A stretch of DNA of 64,000 nucleotides from Leadbetterella sp964563435 (GTDB lineage Bacteria > Bacteroidota > Bacteroidia > Cytophagales > Spirosomataceae). This document shows positions 19,000 through 27,871 of this stretch, piece after piece. The translations under genes were made by a program, and so were the position numbers. Positions within the stretch are counted from its first letter, which is position 1. Each line of letters begins with the position of its first letter. Under the pieces are notes generated by a model. The model was not told the DNA's origin. It made no database searches and saw only the letters and a list, made by a program, of their open reading frames with translations. Location of the stretch: NCBI GenBank assembly GCA_964563435.1, contig CAZLXI010000023.1:1-64000 (forward strand), written 5' to 3'.

Positions 19000-20497
19000 T
19001 ACTGAGCATGCCTGCCTCCTTCGCTTCCAGCAACGAACCGCCGGAGAGGGAAATGTCGATGGCCCGGGCGGCTTCACGCCCTTCTGAGATGGCCCATACC
19101 ACGAGTGACTGGCCGCGTTTGCAGTCGCCGGCAGCGAAAATTCCTTTTTTGGAGGTCTGGTAACTTTCCGTTACAATATTTCCGCGGGCATCCAGCTTCA
19201 GGTTCAAATCTTCTACCAGGCCCTGCGCCTGCGGACTGGAAAAACCGATGGCCAGCAGGGCCAGATCAGCCTCTACCACACGCTCGCTCTTCGGATTTTC
19301 AACAAGTATCTTCTTCCCTTTCTCAAAGCGCCAGGAAACATCCACAAGGCGTAAGGCTTTCAGTTTACCGTTTTCATCGCCGATAAACTCCTTGGTATTG
19401 ACACTCCAAAGCCTTTCGCAACCTTCCTCATGCGAAGTAGACGTACGCAACTTATGCTCGTACATGGGCCAGGGAGTGCCGGCGTCTCTTTCCGTTGGCG
19501 GGAGCAGCCCGTAGGCGATCTGGGTAATGCGCTCCGCTCCCTGGCGGTTGGCCGTACCCACACAATCCGAACCGGTATCACCTCCGCCTATCACAAATAT
19601 TTTCCTGCCAGTGGCCCGGATGTCCTCTTTTTGGTAGTTTTCGCCGGCATGGTTCTTCGTTAGATCCAGTCCGTCATACCCTTCCTCCAGCGCCACCTGC
19701 TTATTCTGCTGGGTCAGGTAATCCATAGCAAAATGAACCCCGTTCAATTCCTTTCCTTCCACCTCCGGTGTCCGGGGAACGGTAGACCCTATGGCCAGCA
19801 AGACGGCATCATAATCTTCCTGCAGCTTGGTGGCCGAAATATGCGTTCCTACATTCACTCCTGTCCGGAAGGTTACACCTTCCTCCTTCATCAGCTTCAG
19901 CCTTCTGTCGATCACCGATTTTTCCAGCTTAAAATCCGGTATGCCGTAACGCAGCAGTCCGCCGATCTGGTCGGCCCGTTCAAAAACGGTGACCCAATAA
20001 CCGGCTTTATTGAGTTGCGAAGCCGCTGCCAGCCCGGCAGGACCGGAGCCTATCACGGCCACTTTTTCGTTCTTCCGTTTTTTCGGAGGACTGGCGGTCA
20101 CCCACCCGTTTTCAAAAGCTTTTTCGATGATCGACTTTTCGATATATTCTATCGCTACCGGGTTTTTATTGATCCCTAAAACACAGGCCGACTCACAGGG
20201 CGCCGGACAGATCCTCCCCGTAAACTCCGGAAAGTTATTCGTGGAGTCCAGTATCTCAAAGGCATACTTCCAGTTGCCTTCATAAATGGCATCATTAAAC
20301 TCCGGGATATTGTTTCCCAGCGGACAGCCGTTATGGCAAAACGGCACGCCGCAATCCATACAGCGGGTAGCCTGCTCCGCTGTTTGTTTTTCACTATACT
20401 TCTGTTCTACCTCCCGGTAGTCCTTCTTCCGCTCCTCTATACTTCTCTTCAGAGCAGCTTGTCTTTCAAATTCCAAAAACCCACTTGGTCTTGCCAT
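18986..20497 (-). CDS. gltD: Glutamate synthase (NADPH) small subunit
   Basis: 503 residues, a normal GltD length. The N-terminal Fe-S domain has Cys46, Cys49, Cys54 and Cys58 (CMDCGVPFCHNGC) and Cys97, Cys101 and Cys105 (CPAPCESAC). It is followed by an FAD-binding motif (VAVIGSGPAGLAAA, about 145-158) and an NAD(P)H-binding motif (FVIGGGDTGSDCVG). The subunit passes electrons from NADPH to the large subunit, which makes two glutamates from glutamine and 2-oxoglutarate. It is 56 bp downstream of gltB and forms an operon with it. The last residues (VNS) are encoded by the arm of a hairpin repeat, an ending shared with the kinase at 16136. Confidence 0.96.
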   Translation of the reverse strand: MARPSGFLEFERQAALKRSIEERKKDYREVEQKYSEKQTAEQATRCMDCGVPFCHNGCPLGNNIPEFNDAIYEGNWKYAFEILDSTNNFPEFTGRICPAPCESACVLGINKNPVAIEYIEKSIIEKAFENGWVTASPPKKRKNEKVAVIGSGPAGLAAASQLNKAGYWVTVFERADQIGGLLRYGIPDFKLEKSVIDRRLKLMKEEGVTFRTGVNVGTHISATKLQEDYDAVLLAIGSTVPRTPEVEGKELNGVHFAMDYLTQQNKQVALEEGYDGLDLTKNHAGENYQKEDIRATGRKIFVIGGGDTGSDCVGTANRQGAERITQIAYGLLPPTERDAGTPWPMYEHKLRTSTSHEEGCERLWSVNTKEFIGDENGKLKALRLVDVSWRFEKGKKILVENPKSERVVEADLALLAIGFSSPQAQGLVEDLNLKLDARGNIVTESYQTSKKGIFAAGDCKRGQSLVVWAISEGREAARAIDISLSGGSLLEAKEAGMLSIVNS

Positions 20498-20553
20498 GTC
20501 TGTTCTATATTTAACTTCCTGTCGGCCTACCCGTTACTCACTACTACACTCCC

Positions 20554-23500
20554 TCACACCGCCAGGATTTCCTTCTCCAATAAAATCTTCTTGTAATCCC
20601 GCGGGAATACCTTTACAAACTTTTCCATCTCGAAGCCCCAATTCTCCAGGATCGCACGGGCAACATCGCTGCCGGTACTTTCAAAATGCCTGTTGATCAG
20701 GTTTTTAAGCGTTTCCACGTCCTCGTCGGTCAGGTCATCCAGGTCCACCATTTCCGTATTGCATTTCCCGGCAAAAGATTTATCAGCATCATATACGTAC
20801 GCGATCCCGCCACTCATTCCCGCCGCAAAGTTCCGTCCTGTCTCCCCCAGGATCACCGCAATACCGCCTGTCATGTACTCACAGCCGTGGTCGCCGATCC
20901 CCTCTACCACCACTTTTGCCCCGGAATTGCGTACGCAGAAGCGCTCGCCCGCCATCCCACGGATGAAGGCCTCGCCGGAGGTGGCTCCGTAAAAGGAGAC
21001 GTTTCCCACGGCCATGTTCTCTGATGCTTTGAAGGTGGCCTGCCGCGACGGGTACACCACCAGCTCGGCCCCGCAAAGGCCTTTGCCGAAGTAGTCATTG
21101 GCATCGCCTTCCAGCTCAAAACGGAGACCGCGGGTTGAAAAGGCACCGAACGATTGTCCTGCGGTTCCGTAAAACTTATACCGGATAGTTCCGGGCGCCA
21201 GACCCTGGCCTTTGTAAAGATTCGATATCTCGTTCGAAAGCATGGCCCCGATAGAGCGGTTGAGGTTATTGACCTTATATTCTCCGCTTACACAGGCCTG
21301 GCTTTCCAGTGCCGCCTGCGCATCCCGGATCAGCGTCCAATCCAGCACATCCGCTATCCCGTGATCCTGCTCTTCCTGCTTGTACAGGGCTGTCTCCATC
21401 TCCTCCCGGTACAGGATTCTGGAAAGGTCAAGGTGCTTCAGCTTCCAGTGGTCACTGCGATTCCTGGGAGCCAGGTACTGGCTTTGGCCCACCATTTCAT
21501 TAATGGTTCTGAAACCCAGTTCCGCCATGATCTCCCGTACTTCCATGGCCAGGTAGGTAAACATATTCACCACATGCTCCGGCTGGCCGGAAAACAGCGC
21601 CCGAAGCTCCTTGTTCTGGGTAGCAATACCCACCGGACAGGTGTTCAGATGGCACTTCCGCATCATGATACAGCCTACGGTCACCAGGGCAGCAGTGGCT
21701 ACACCGTACTCTTCGGCTCCCAGCAAAGTGGCGATCACAATGTCTCTGCCGGTACGAATCTGCCCGTCGGCCTGAACGGCTATCCTGCCCCGTAATTTAT
21801 TTTTTACCAAAGTCTGGTGGGTCTCGGCCAGGCCCAGCTCCCACGGCAGACCCGCATGGCGGATGGAAGATAAGGGGCTTGCCCCCGTGCCCCCATCGTA
21901 CCCGGCGATCAGCACGGCATCGGCATGAGCCTTGGCCACACCCGAGGCCACTGTTCCTACCCCGGCTTCAGAAACCAGCTTAACGGATATCCGGGCCCTG
22001 CGGTTGGCATTTTTAAGATCGTAGATCAGCTGCGCCAGATCTTCGATCGAGTAAATGTCGTGATGCGGCGGTGGCGAAATCAGTCCCACCCCCGGTGTAC
22101 TGTGCCGCACCCGGCCGATCCATTCGTCTACCTTATGGCCCGGAAGCTGCCCGCCCTCTCCCGGTTTGGCACCCTGGGCCAGCTTGATCTGGAGCTCATC
22201 GGCATTACTCAGATAATAGGAGGTCACTCCGAAGCGACCCGAAGCCACCTGCTTCACCCGCGAATTCATATTATCGCCGTTCGGAAGCAGAGCAAAGCGG
22301 GCCTCGTCTTCTCCGCCTTCCCCGGAATTTGACATCCCGCCGATCCGGTTCATGGCAATGGCCAGCGTGGTATGCGCCTCCCAGGAAATAGACCCGAAAG
22401 ACATGGCACCCGTAGCAAAGCGCTTCAGGATATTTTCCACCGGTTCCACTTCCTCCAACGGAACAGACCGCGTATTCTTAAATTTCAGCAGGCTGCGGAG
22501 GGTCATGGCCTTATCTGCCTGCTCGTTCATGAGTTTGGTATACTTTTTAAAGATCTCGTAACCGCGCTTCGGATCGGAAACCCCCGCTCTCGCCGACTGT
22601 TGCAGTAAATGGATGGTATCCGGGTTGAACAGGTGCTTTTCGCCCCGCTGTTTCCACTGATATACTCCGCCTACTTCCAGTTTTTTCACACTTTCCACCG
22701 GTACTTTCGGGAAGGCTACGGCATGACGGATCAGGCATTCCCGGGCGATCTCCTCAATGCCCAGTCCGCCGATCCTCGAGACCGTTCCGGTAAAGAATCG
22801 ATCCACAAAAGGCTTTCCTAATCCTATACATTCAAAGATCTGTGCTCCGCGGTAAGACGCCAGGGTGGATATTCCCATTTTTGAAAATATCTTCAGCAGC
22901 TCCTTATTCACCGCTTTGATGTAATTTTTATACAGCTGCTCATCGCTGAACTCCCCGGCGATCATCCCCTTCCGGTTCATATTGGAAAGGGTCTCAAAAG
23001 TGATATAAGGACATATCCCGGAAGCGCCGTAACCGATCAGGGTCGCAAAATGGTGGGTCTCCCAGATATCGCTGCTCTCCACCAGCAGGCCGATCTTCCC
23101 CCGTAAGCCTTTGCGGATCAGGTGGTGATGTACGGCTGATACCGCTAAGAGGGAGGGTATAGGGGCATGGTCAGAGTCGATGGCCCGGTCTGACAGGATG
23201 ATGATCTCAAACCCGTCATAGATAGCATCCACTGCATAGCGACAGATCCGCTCCAGGGCAAATTCCAGGGCCCTGGCCGGATCTTTGGTATCGGCATTGA
23301 AATAGGTGTTAATGGTCTTGGCCTGGAAGCCTTCGTAATCCACAAAGCGCAGCTTATCAAACTGCTTTATGGTGAGCACGGGCTGATCGAGCTGCACCTG
23401 CCGGCAGTGCTTGGCCGACTCCGAAAGGATATTCTCCGACGCTCCCACAAAAGAGATCAGCGACATGATAGACCGCTCCCGGATCGAGTCGATGGGCGGG

Positions 23501-25074
23501 TTGGTCACCTGGGCGAAAAGCTGCTTAAAGTAATACGATATATGCTGACTCTGGTTAGACAATACGGCAAGGGGGATATCGATCCCCATCGAGCCTATCG
23601 CCTCCGCGCCGGTAGTCGCCATCGGGGTCAGGATCAGCCGCAGGTCTTCCGAGGTCATTCCCCCCGCGATCTGCCGCTTCAGCAACCCTTCTTCGCTGTA
23701 TTGGGTATACGGACGGATAGATTCCGGCAGGTCGCGGATCATGATCTTGTGTTCATCCAGCCATTGCTGATAAGGCTGACGGCTGCAAATGTCGGCCTTC
23801 AACTCCTCATCGGGGATGATCCTTCCCTCCTCCATATCCACCACAAACATCTTTCCCGGTTGGAGGCGGCCCTTGTAAAGTACCTGCGCCGGGTCAATGT
23901 CGAGCACCCCTGCTTCGGAAGCCATTACTACTGTATCGTCTTTTAAAACCCAGTATCTCGAGGGGCGGAGGCCGTTGCGGTCTAACGTTGCACCCACGAT
24001 CTTGCCGTCGGTAAAGGAGATGGAGGCGGGACCGTCCCATGGTTCGATCACCGACGAGTGAAACTCATAAAACGCCCTTCGCACCGGATCCATATCGGGA
24101 TTCTCCTCCCAGGCCTCGGGGATCAGCATCATCATCACGTGGGGCAGCGATCGACCCGAAAGATGCAATAGCTCTATGGCGTTATCCAGGTGGGCCGAGT
24201 CGGAATTTCCCTTATGGCAGATCGGCAGGATCATCTGCATCTCTTTATCCGTAAAAAACTCAGAATAAAAAGAGGTCTCCCCTGCCCTGATCCAGTTCAC
24301 ATTTCCCTTGACGGTATTGATCTCTCCGTTATGGGCAATGTACCGGAAGGGCTGCGCCAGCTTCCAGGAGGGGAACGTATTGGTAGAAAAACGGGAATGT
24401 ACAATGGCGAAAGCCGAGATGACATCTTTACGGGTAATATCGGGGAAATAATACTTCAGCTGATCGGTGGTCAGCTGTCCTTTATACGAAATGGTTTTGG
24501 TAGACAGTGAACTGTAATAAAAACTCTCCTCCGAGCCGTTTACCGACTCATGAATCAACTTGGTGGTTATCTGGCGAAGTACATACAGCTTCCTCTCAAA
24601 AGCGATACTGTCCGCATCCGTCAGCTTAAGGAACAATTGCTCCACCCAGGGTTCCACGGAAAGAGAACCTTCCCCCAGGGTTTCATTTCGTGTAGGCACC
24701 TTCCGATAACCCAGGAGCTCAAAGCCCAGCTTTTCTACCTTCCGGTTAATGATTTCCTTGCATTCATTCCGCTGCTTTTCATCATAGGGAAAGAAGATCA
24801 TCCCTACGGCATATTCGCCGTATTTCGGAAGCCGGAAGCCCAGCTCCAGGCATTCGTCATAAAGAAACTCATGAGGGATCTGGAGTAAAATACCGGCGCC
24901 ATCACCCGTGTTCGGGTCACAGCCGCAGGCGCCACGATGATCCATCCGCTCCAGCATGGTAATGGCATCCGCTACAATCTGGTGCGATTTTCCGCCTTTC
25001 AAATGTGCCCTGAAGCCGATACCACAGGCATCATGCTCAAAATCAGGCAAATATAATCCGTTGTTTATCTCCAT
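20554..25074 (-). CDS. gltB: Glutamate synthase large subunit
   Basis: I choose ATG at 25074 (1506 residues) over an in-frame TTG 21 bp upstream. It leaves a short propeptide before the catalytic Cys17 of the class II glutamine amidotransferase domain (HDACGIGF). The order is amidotransferase (about 17-420), central domain, FMN-binding synthase domain with the Fe-S cysteines (CIMMRKCHLNTCPVG), and the C-terminal GXGXG beta-helix (MSGGIAYVYD). It releases ammonia from glutamine and channels it to 2-oxoglutarate in nitrogen assimilation. The gene is upstream of gltD in the same direction. It is preceded by a long AT-rich region with a possible distant promoter. Confidence 0.97.
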   Translation of the reverse strand: MEINNGLYLPDFEHDACGIGFRAHLKGGKSHQIVADAITMLERMDHRGACGCDPNTGDGAGILLQIPHEFLYDECLELGFRLPKYGEYAVGMIFFPYDEKQRNECKEIINRKVEKLGFELLGYRKVPTRNETLGEGSLSVEPWVEQLFLKLTDADSIAFERKLYVLRQITTKLIHESVNGSEESFYYSSLSTKTISYKGQLTTDQLKYYFPDITRKDVISAFAIVHSRFSTNTFPSWKLAQPFRYIAHNGEINTVKGNVNWIRAGETSFYSEFFTDKEMQMILPICHKGNSDSAHLDNAIELLHLSGRSLPHVMMMLIPEAWEENPDMDPVRRAFYEFHSSVIEPWDGPASISFTDGKIVGATLDRNGLRPSRYWVLKDDTVVMASEAGVLDIDPAQVLYKGRLQPGKMFVVDMEEGRIIPDEELKADICSRQPYQQWLDEHKIMIRDLPESIRPYTQYSEEGLLKRQIAGGMTSEDLRLILTPMATTGAEAIGSMGIDIPLAVLSNQSQHISYYFKQLFAQVTNPPIDSIRERSIMSLISFVGASENILSESAKHCRQVQLDQPVLTIKQFDKLRFVDYEGFQAKTINTYFNADTKDPARALEFALERICRYAVDAIYDGFEIIILSDRAIDSDHAPIPSLLAVSAVHHHLIRKGLRGKIGLLVESSDIWETHHFATLIGYGASGICPYITFETLSNMNRKGMIAGEFSDEQLYKNYIKAVNKELLKIFSKMGISTLASYRGAQIFECIGLGKPFVDRFFTGTVSRIGGLGIEEIARECLIRHAVAFPKVPVESVKKLEVGGVYQWKQRGEKHLFNPDTIHLLQQSARAGVSDPKRGYEIFKKYTKLMNEQADKAMTLRSLLKFKNTRSVPLEEVEPVENILKRFATGAMSFGSISWEAHTTLAIAMNRIGGMSNSGEGGEDEARFALLPNGDNMNSRVKQVASGRFGVTSYYLSNADELQIKLAQGAKPGEGGQLPGHKVDEWIGRVRHSTPGVGLISPPPHHDIYSIEDLAQLIYDLKNANRRARISVKLVSEAGVGTVASGVAKAHADAVLIAGYDGGTGASPLSSIRHAGLPWELGLAETHQTLVKNKLRGRIAVQADGQIRTGRDIVIATLLGAEEYGVATAALVTVGCIMMRKCHLNTCPVGIATQNKELRALFSGQPEHVVNMFTYLAMEVREIMAELGFRTINEMVGQSQYLAPRNRSDHWKLKHLDLSRILYREEMETALYKQEEQDHGIADVLDWTLIRDAQAALESQACVSGEYKVNNLNRSIGAMLSNEISNLYKGQGLAPGTIRYKFYGTAGQSFGAFSTRGLRFELEGDANDYFGKGLCGAELVVYPSRQATFKASENMAVGNVSFYGATSGEAFIRGMAGERFCVRNSGAKVVVEGIGDHGCEYMTGGIAVILGETGRNFAAGMSGGIAYVYDADKSFAGKCNTEMVDLDDLTDEDVETLKNLINRHFESTGSDVARAILENWGFEMEKFVKVFPRDYKKILLEKEILAV

Positions 25075-25456
25075 AGTCTTATGAAACTGCCGCAATACTC
25101 TAATAAGGATATCTCATACCAGAAAAATACAACCCACTGATACAAAATATACCTGCAACGCAATTTATCAGACTTTTATTCTGAAACAATACACCTCACC
25201 CATATTTTCTATGGAGAAGGTACATTTTACTTTTTAAATTATAATTTCTATAAAAATTATCCAAAACATTTTTTTTACCTGAATAATATTCGGCCTTTTT
25301 GGTAATATTATTCATGAATATCTCTATGAAGCTGAACAAATATATACAATTAATGTATTATACAGAATATTCTTTAATTTCAGGATTTCTAAGCTGCCTC
25401 AAATTAAATAAGCCTACAGCATGTATACTATATTCAGGTTAGGGAGGAGCTCATGC
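25075..25456. other. 382-bp AT-rich gene-free region before gltB
   Basis: No convincing open frame is present. It lies between two leftward genes and must hold the gltB promoter. On the minus strand TATATTTG (25344-25337) fits the -7 box, which would give a leader of about 260 nt. Inside this leader GAATAATATT (25281-25290) and AATATTATTC (25304-25313) are a perfect 10-bp inverted repeat around GCC-rich loop sequence. A leader with regulatory structure is possible; a nearer weak promoter is also possible. Confidence 0.4.
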
Positions 25457-26662
25457 CTACTTATCCCTGATATACCAAAACGTCAGTTCCCTTTCACTGT
25501 CTGTCAGTTCCAGGCCCAGTTTATCCAGCTCTTTAAAGATGTTGTTCCGGTCTTCCAGGTAATACGGAACATCAAAATTATACGTTCCGGTTAAGCCGGT
25601 TTCGTCAAAAACCACCTTTCCTACCAGCTTGTTGAAGTTCAAAAGTTCAACCAATGCATCTATGGAAGCGTTCTCCGCCTTAAGCCCCCTGCCGCTGATT
25701 CCATAATAAGGATTTTTTTCCCTGCCCGTATCTTTCAGGGCAAATTCCGTCCCGATCTTTCTTCGTAATAATTTTACCTCCGTCAGTTTCTTCTCCGACT
25801 CCACTTTATAAGGGAAGTAAAGGTCCAGGTACGACTGCAAAATCTCAAACCGCCTCCCGCCCAATGGCTCCGGAACTATTAAATCCACACTATAGAGGTT
25901 CGTTTCCTTCCAATCAAATGTTTCCGGTTTTTTAACCTCCACGGCGGGTTCCTCGGTAGAAGGGATTTGAAAGGCGGTTTGGTAAATATTTTTTAGTCCG
26001 AGATTAGACAGCAGTATTCTTCGGTTTTCATAAACGGTTTTCGGATAGCTTGTATTAGACATGGAAGGGTTTCCCGGAATAAAACGGTTTACCACAAATA
26101 AAAAGTCGGCGCTTCCGTCGCCCGCCAATGGCAAAGCCGGATCAAACTCCATAGCTTCCTTCTTCACCTCAAGATCTACCGCCTTTTGACTTAACAGTTC
26201 ACGGATCAGCTCAGAAGTAACCTTTTCAGGAAAGGTAATGGCCGCCACTTTACCGTCTTTACCGATGACCACCGTGTGGGGGATCACCCGATGCGGAAAA
26301 TATTTTCTCAGTGCGTATGCCGTATCCCGCACAATGGGCAGGCCGAGAGGTCTTTTGCCTAGAAACCGATCAATTCTGCTTTGCGAATCCGACTGGTTTA
26401 CGGTAAACACCCGGATATCGTCAGGAAACTCCTTTTGCAGACTATCGATGTGTGGCAGCGACTGGATACAGGGTCCGCACCAGGTGGCCCAAAAGTCCAG
26501 TATGACTATTTTGGAAGAGTAATCACTCACCTTTGCCGATGAATTTTCGGAATTAATAATATCTGTCAGTAGAATGCCGGAGGCATCGTCGCCGATGGTA
26601 AGGCCGGATTGCCCGTGTCCTGTAAGAAAAGAGAAGAGTAAAAGAAATGCAAAGGTTTTCAT
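25457..26662 (-). CDS. TlpA-like thioredoxin fused to DUF3738-like domain
   Basis: 401 residues with a signal peptide (about 1-18, ends GHGQ). Residues 25-165 form a thioredoxin-like TlpA/ResA domain with the redox motif WCGPC at 61-65 and the cis-proline segment VIPHTVVI. The C-terminal half ends in LVGKVVFDETGLTGTYNFDV and ELTFWYIRDK, which resembles the family called soil-associated DUF3738 (TIGR03435), seen mainly in Acidobacteria and some Bacteroidota. The redox domain should act in the periplasm on disulfides; the role of the C-terminal part is unknown. It stands alone, about 200 bp from the divergent amidase gene. Confidence 0.8.
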   Translation of the reverse strand: MKTFAFLLLFSFLTGHGQSGLTIGDDASGILLTDIINSENSSAKVSDYSSKIVILDFWATWCGPCIQSLPHIDSLQKEFPDDIRVFTVNQSDSQSRIDRFLGKRPLGLPIVRDTAYALRKYFPHRVIPHTVVIGKDGKVAAITFPEKVTSELIRELLSQKAVDLEVKKEAMEFDPALPLAGDGSADFLFVVNRFIPGNPSMSNTSYPKTVYENRRILLSNLGLKNIYQTAFQIPSTEEPAVEVKKPETFDWKETNLYSVDLIVPEPLGGRRFEILQSYLDLYFPYKVESEKKLTEVKLLRRKIGTEFALKDTGREKNPYYGISGRGLKAENASIDALVELLNFNKLVGKVVFDETGLTGTYNFDVPYYLEDRNNIFKELDKLGLELTDSERELTFWYIRDK

Positions 26663-26870
26663 GTATATGTATTTGTTACAGGTTCCGGTGTTAAATCTCA
26701 GGCTAAAAACGGATATGCTCTTTAGATAATAACCCGAAACATCCCCAAAGGTTACAGGAAGATCACGCCTAACAGGAAAATTCTGTTAACAGTACCAAAA
26801 AAAATGGCGAAATTGCATCCGGAAAACGGGCAGGAAGTCCCGAAATTTAAACTACACCGGTTACTTTGAA

Positions 26871-27743
26871 ATGAAGAACGTAAAAATAGGTACGGTACAA
26901 ACCACCTGCTCCGCCGATATACATAAAAACCGGGCCAGGGCAGTGGAGAAAATCCGCGAAGCTGCGGCACAGGGGGCACAGATCGTATGCCTGCAGGAGC
27001 TCTTTACTTCACTTTACTTCTGTGATGTGGAAGACCACGAAAATTTCAAACTGGGTGAAAGTATCCCCGGTCCCACTACCGATATCCTGCAACCGCTGGC
27101 CAAAGAACTGGGCGTGGTCATCGTAGCCTCCCTTTTTGAAAAAAGAGCGCAGGGGCTGTACCACAATACCACCGCCGTAATTGATGCAGACGGCGCTTAC
27201 TTAGGGAAATACCGTAAAATGCACATTCCCGATGACCCGGGCTATTACGAGAAGTTTTACTTCACACCCGGAGATCTGGGGTACAAGGTTTTTGAAACGA
27301 AATTCGCCAAAATAGGCGTGCTTATCTGCTGGGATCAATGGTACCCCGAAGCTGCCCGGATCACCTCGCTGATGGGCGCCGAGATCCTGTTCTACCCCAC
27401 GGCCATCGGCTGGGACCTCGACGAAAAAGATCCGGTCATTAACCGGGAGCAGCACGACGCCTGGGAAACCATACAGCGGAGTCACGCCGTGGCCAACGGC
27501 CTCTACGTGGTGTCTGTGAACCGGGTGGGCGTAGAAGCCAGTCAACAATTCTGGGGTGGCTCCTTCATCGCCAACCCGCACGGCCGGCTGCTATACAAGG
27601 CTTCCCATGATCAGGAAGAAGTGCACGTGGAGGAAATAGACCTCGACAAGACCGAATATTACCGCACCACCTGGCCATATTTGCGTGACCGGCGGATCGA
27701 TTCGTATGCGCCGATCACGCGGCGGTTTATTGATAACGATTGA
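26871..27743 (+). CDS. aguB: N-carbamoylputrescine amidase (nitrilase superfamily)
   Basis: 290 residues, typical for AguB. The carbon-nitrogen hydrolase triad is visible: Glu43 (CLQELF), Lys116 (KYRKMHIPDDPGYYEK) and Cys153 (LICWDQWYPE). The wording of the motifs around Lys116 and Cys153 is that of N-carbamoylputrescine amidases, which release putrescine, CO2 and ammonia in the agmatine route of polyamine synthesis. The usual neighbour, agmatine deiminase (aguA), is not in the window. The sequence TTACTTTG ends just before the start codon. It is convergent with the TonB receptor gene and ends before the palindrome at 27791. Confidence 0.9.
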   Translation: MKNVKIGTVQTTCSADIHKNRARAVEKIREAAAQGAQIVCLQELFTSLYFCDVEDHENFKLGESIPGPTTDILQPLAKELGVVIVASLFEKRAQGLYHNTTAVIDADGAYLGKYRKMHIPDDPGYYEKFYFTPGDLGYKVFETKFAKIGVLICWDQWYPEAARITSLMGAEILFYPTAIGWDLDEKDPVINREQHDAWETIQRSHAVANGLYVVSVNRVGVEASQQFWGGSFIANPHGRLLYKASHDQEEVHVEEIDLDKTEYYRTTWPYLRDRRIDSYAPITRRFIDND

Positions 27744-27790
27744 TATTTTTATAGGGGATACAGAATCCCTCGTAAGGGGAAGTTTCCGGC

Positions 27791-27820
27791 TGTAGAGACG
27801 CAAGATTTTGCGTCTCTACA
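27791..27820. terminator. Bidirectional hairpin (GTAGAGACGCAA palindrome)
   Basis: TGTAGAGACGCAA and TTGCGTCTCTACA form a perfect 13-bp stem with a 4-nt loop (GATT) between the convergent aguB and TonB-receptor genes. A decayed relative lies at 59369-59390. It probably ends transcription from both sides; its sequence also looks like a dispersed repeat. Confidence 0.65.
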
Positions 27821-27871
27821 TACCAGGTCAAAAAAGTGCGGATTAGTTAGAGATATCAAATAATTATTACA

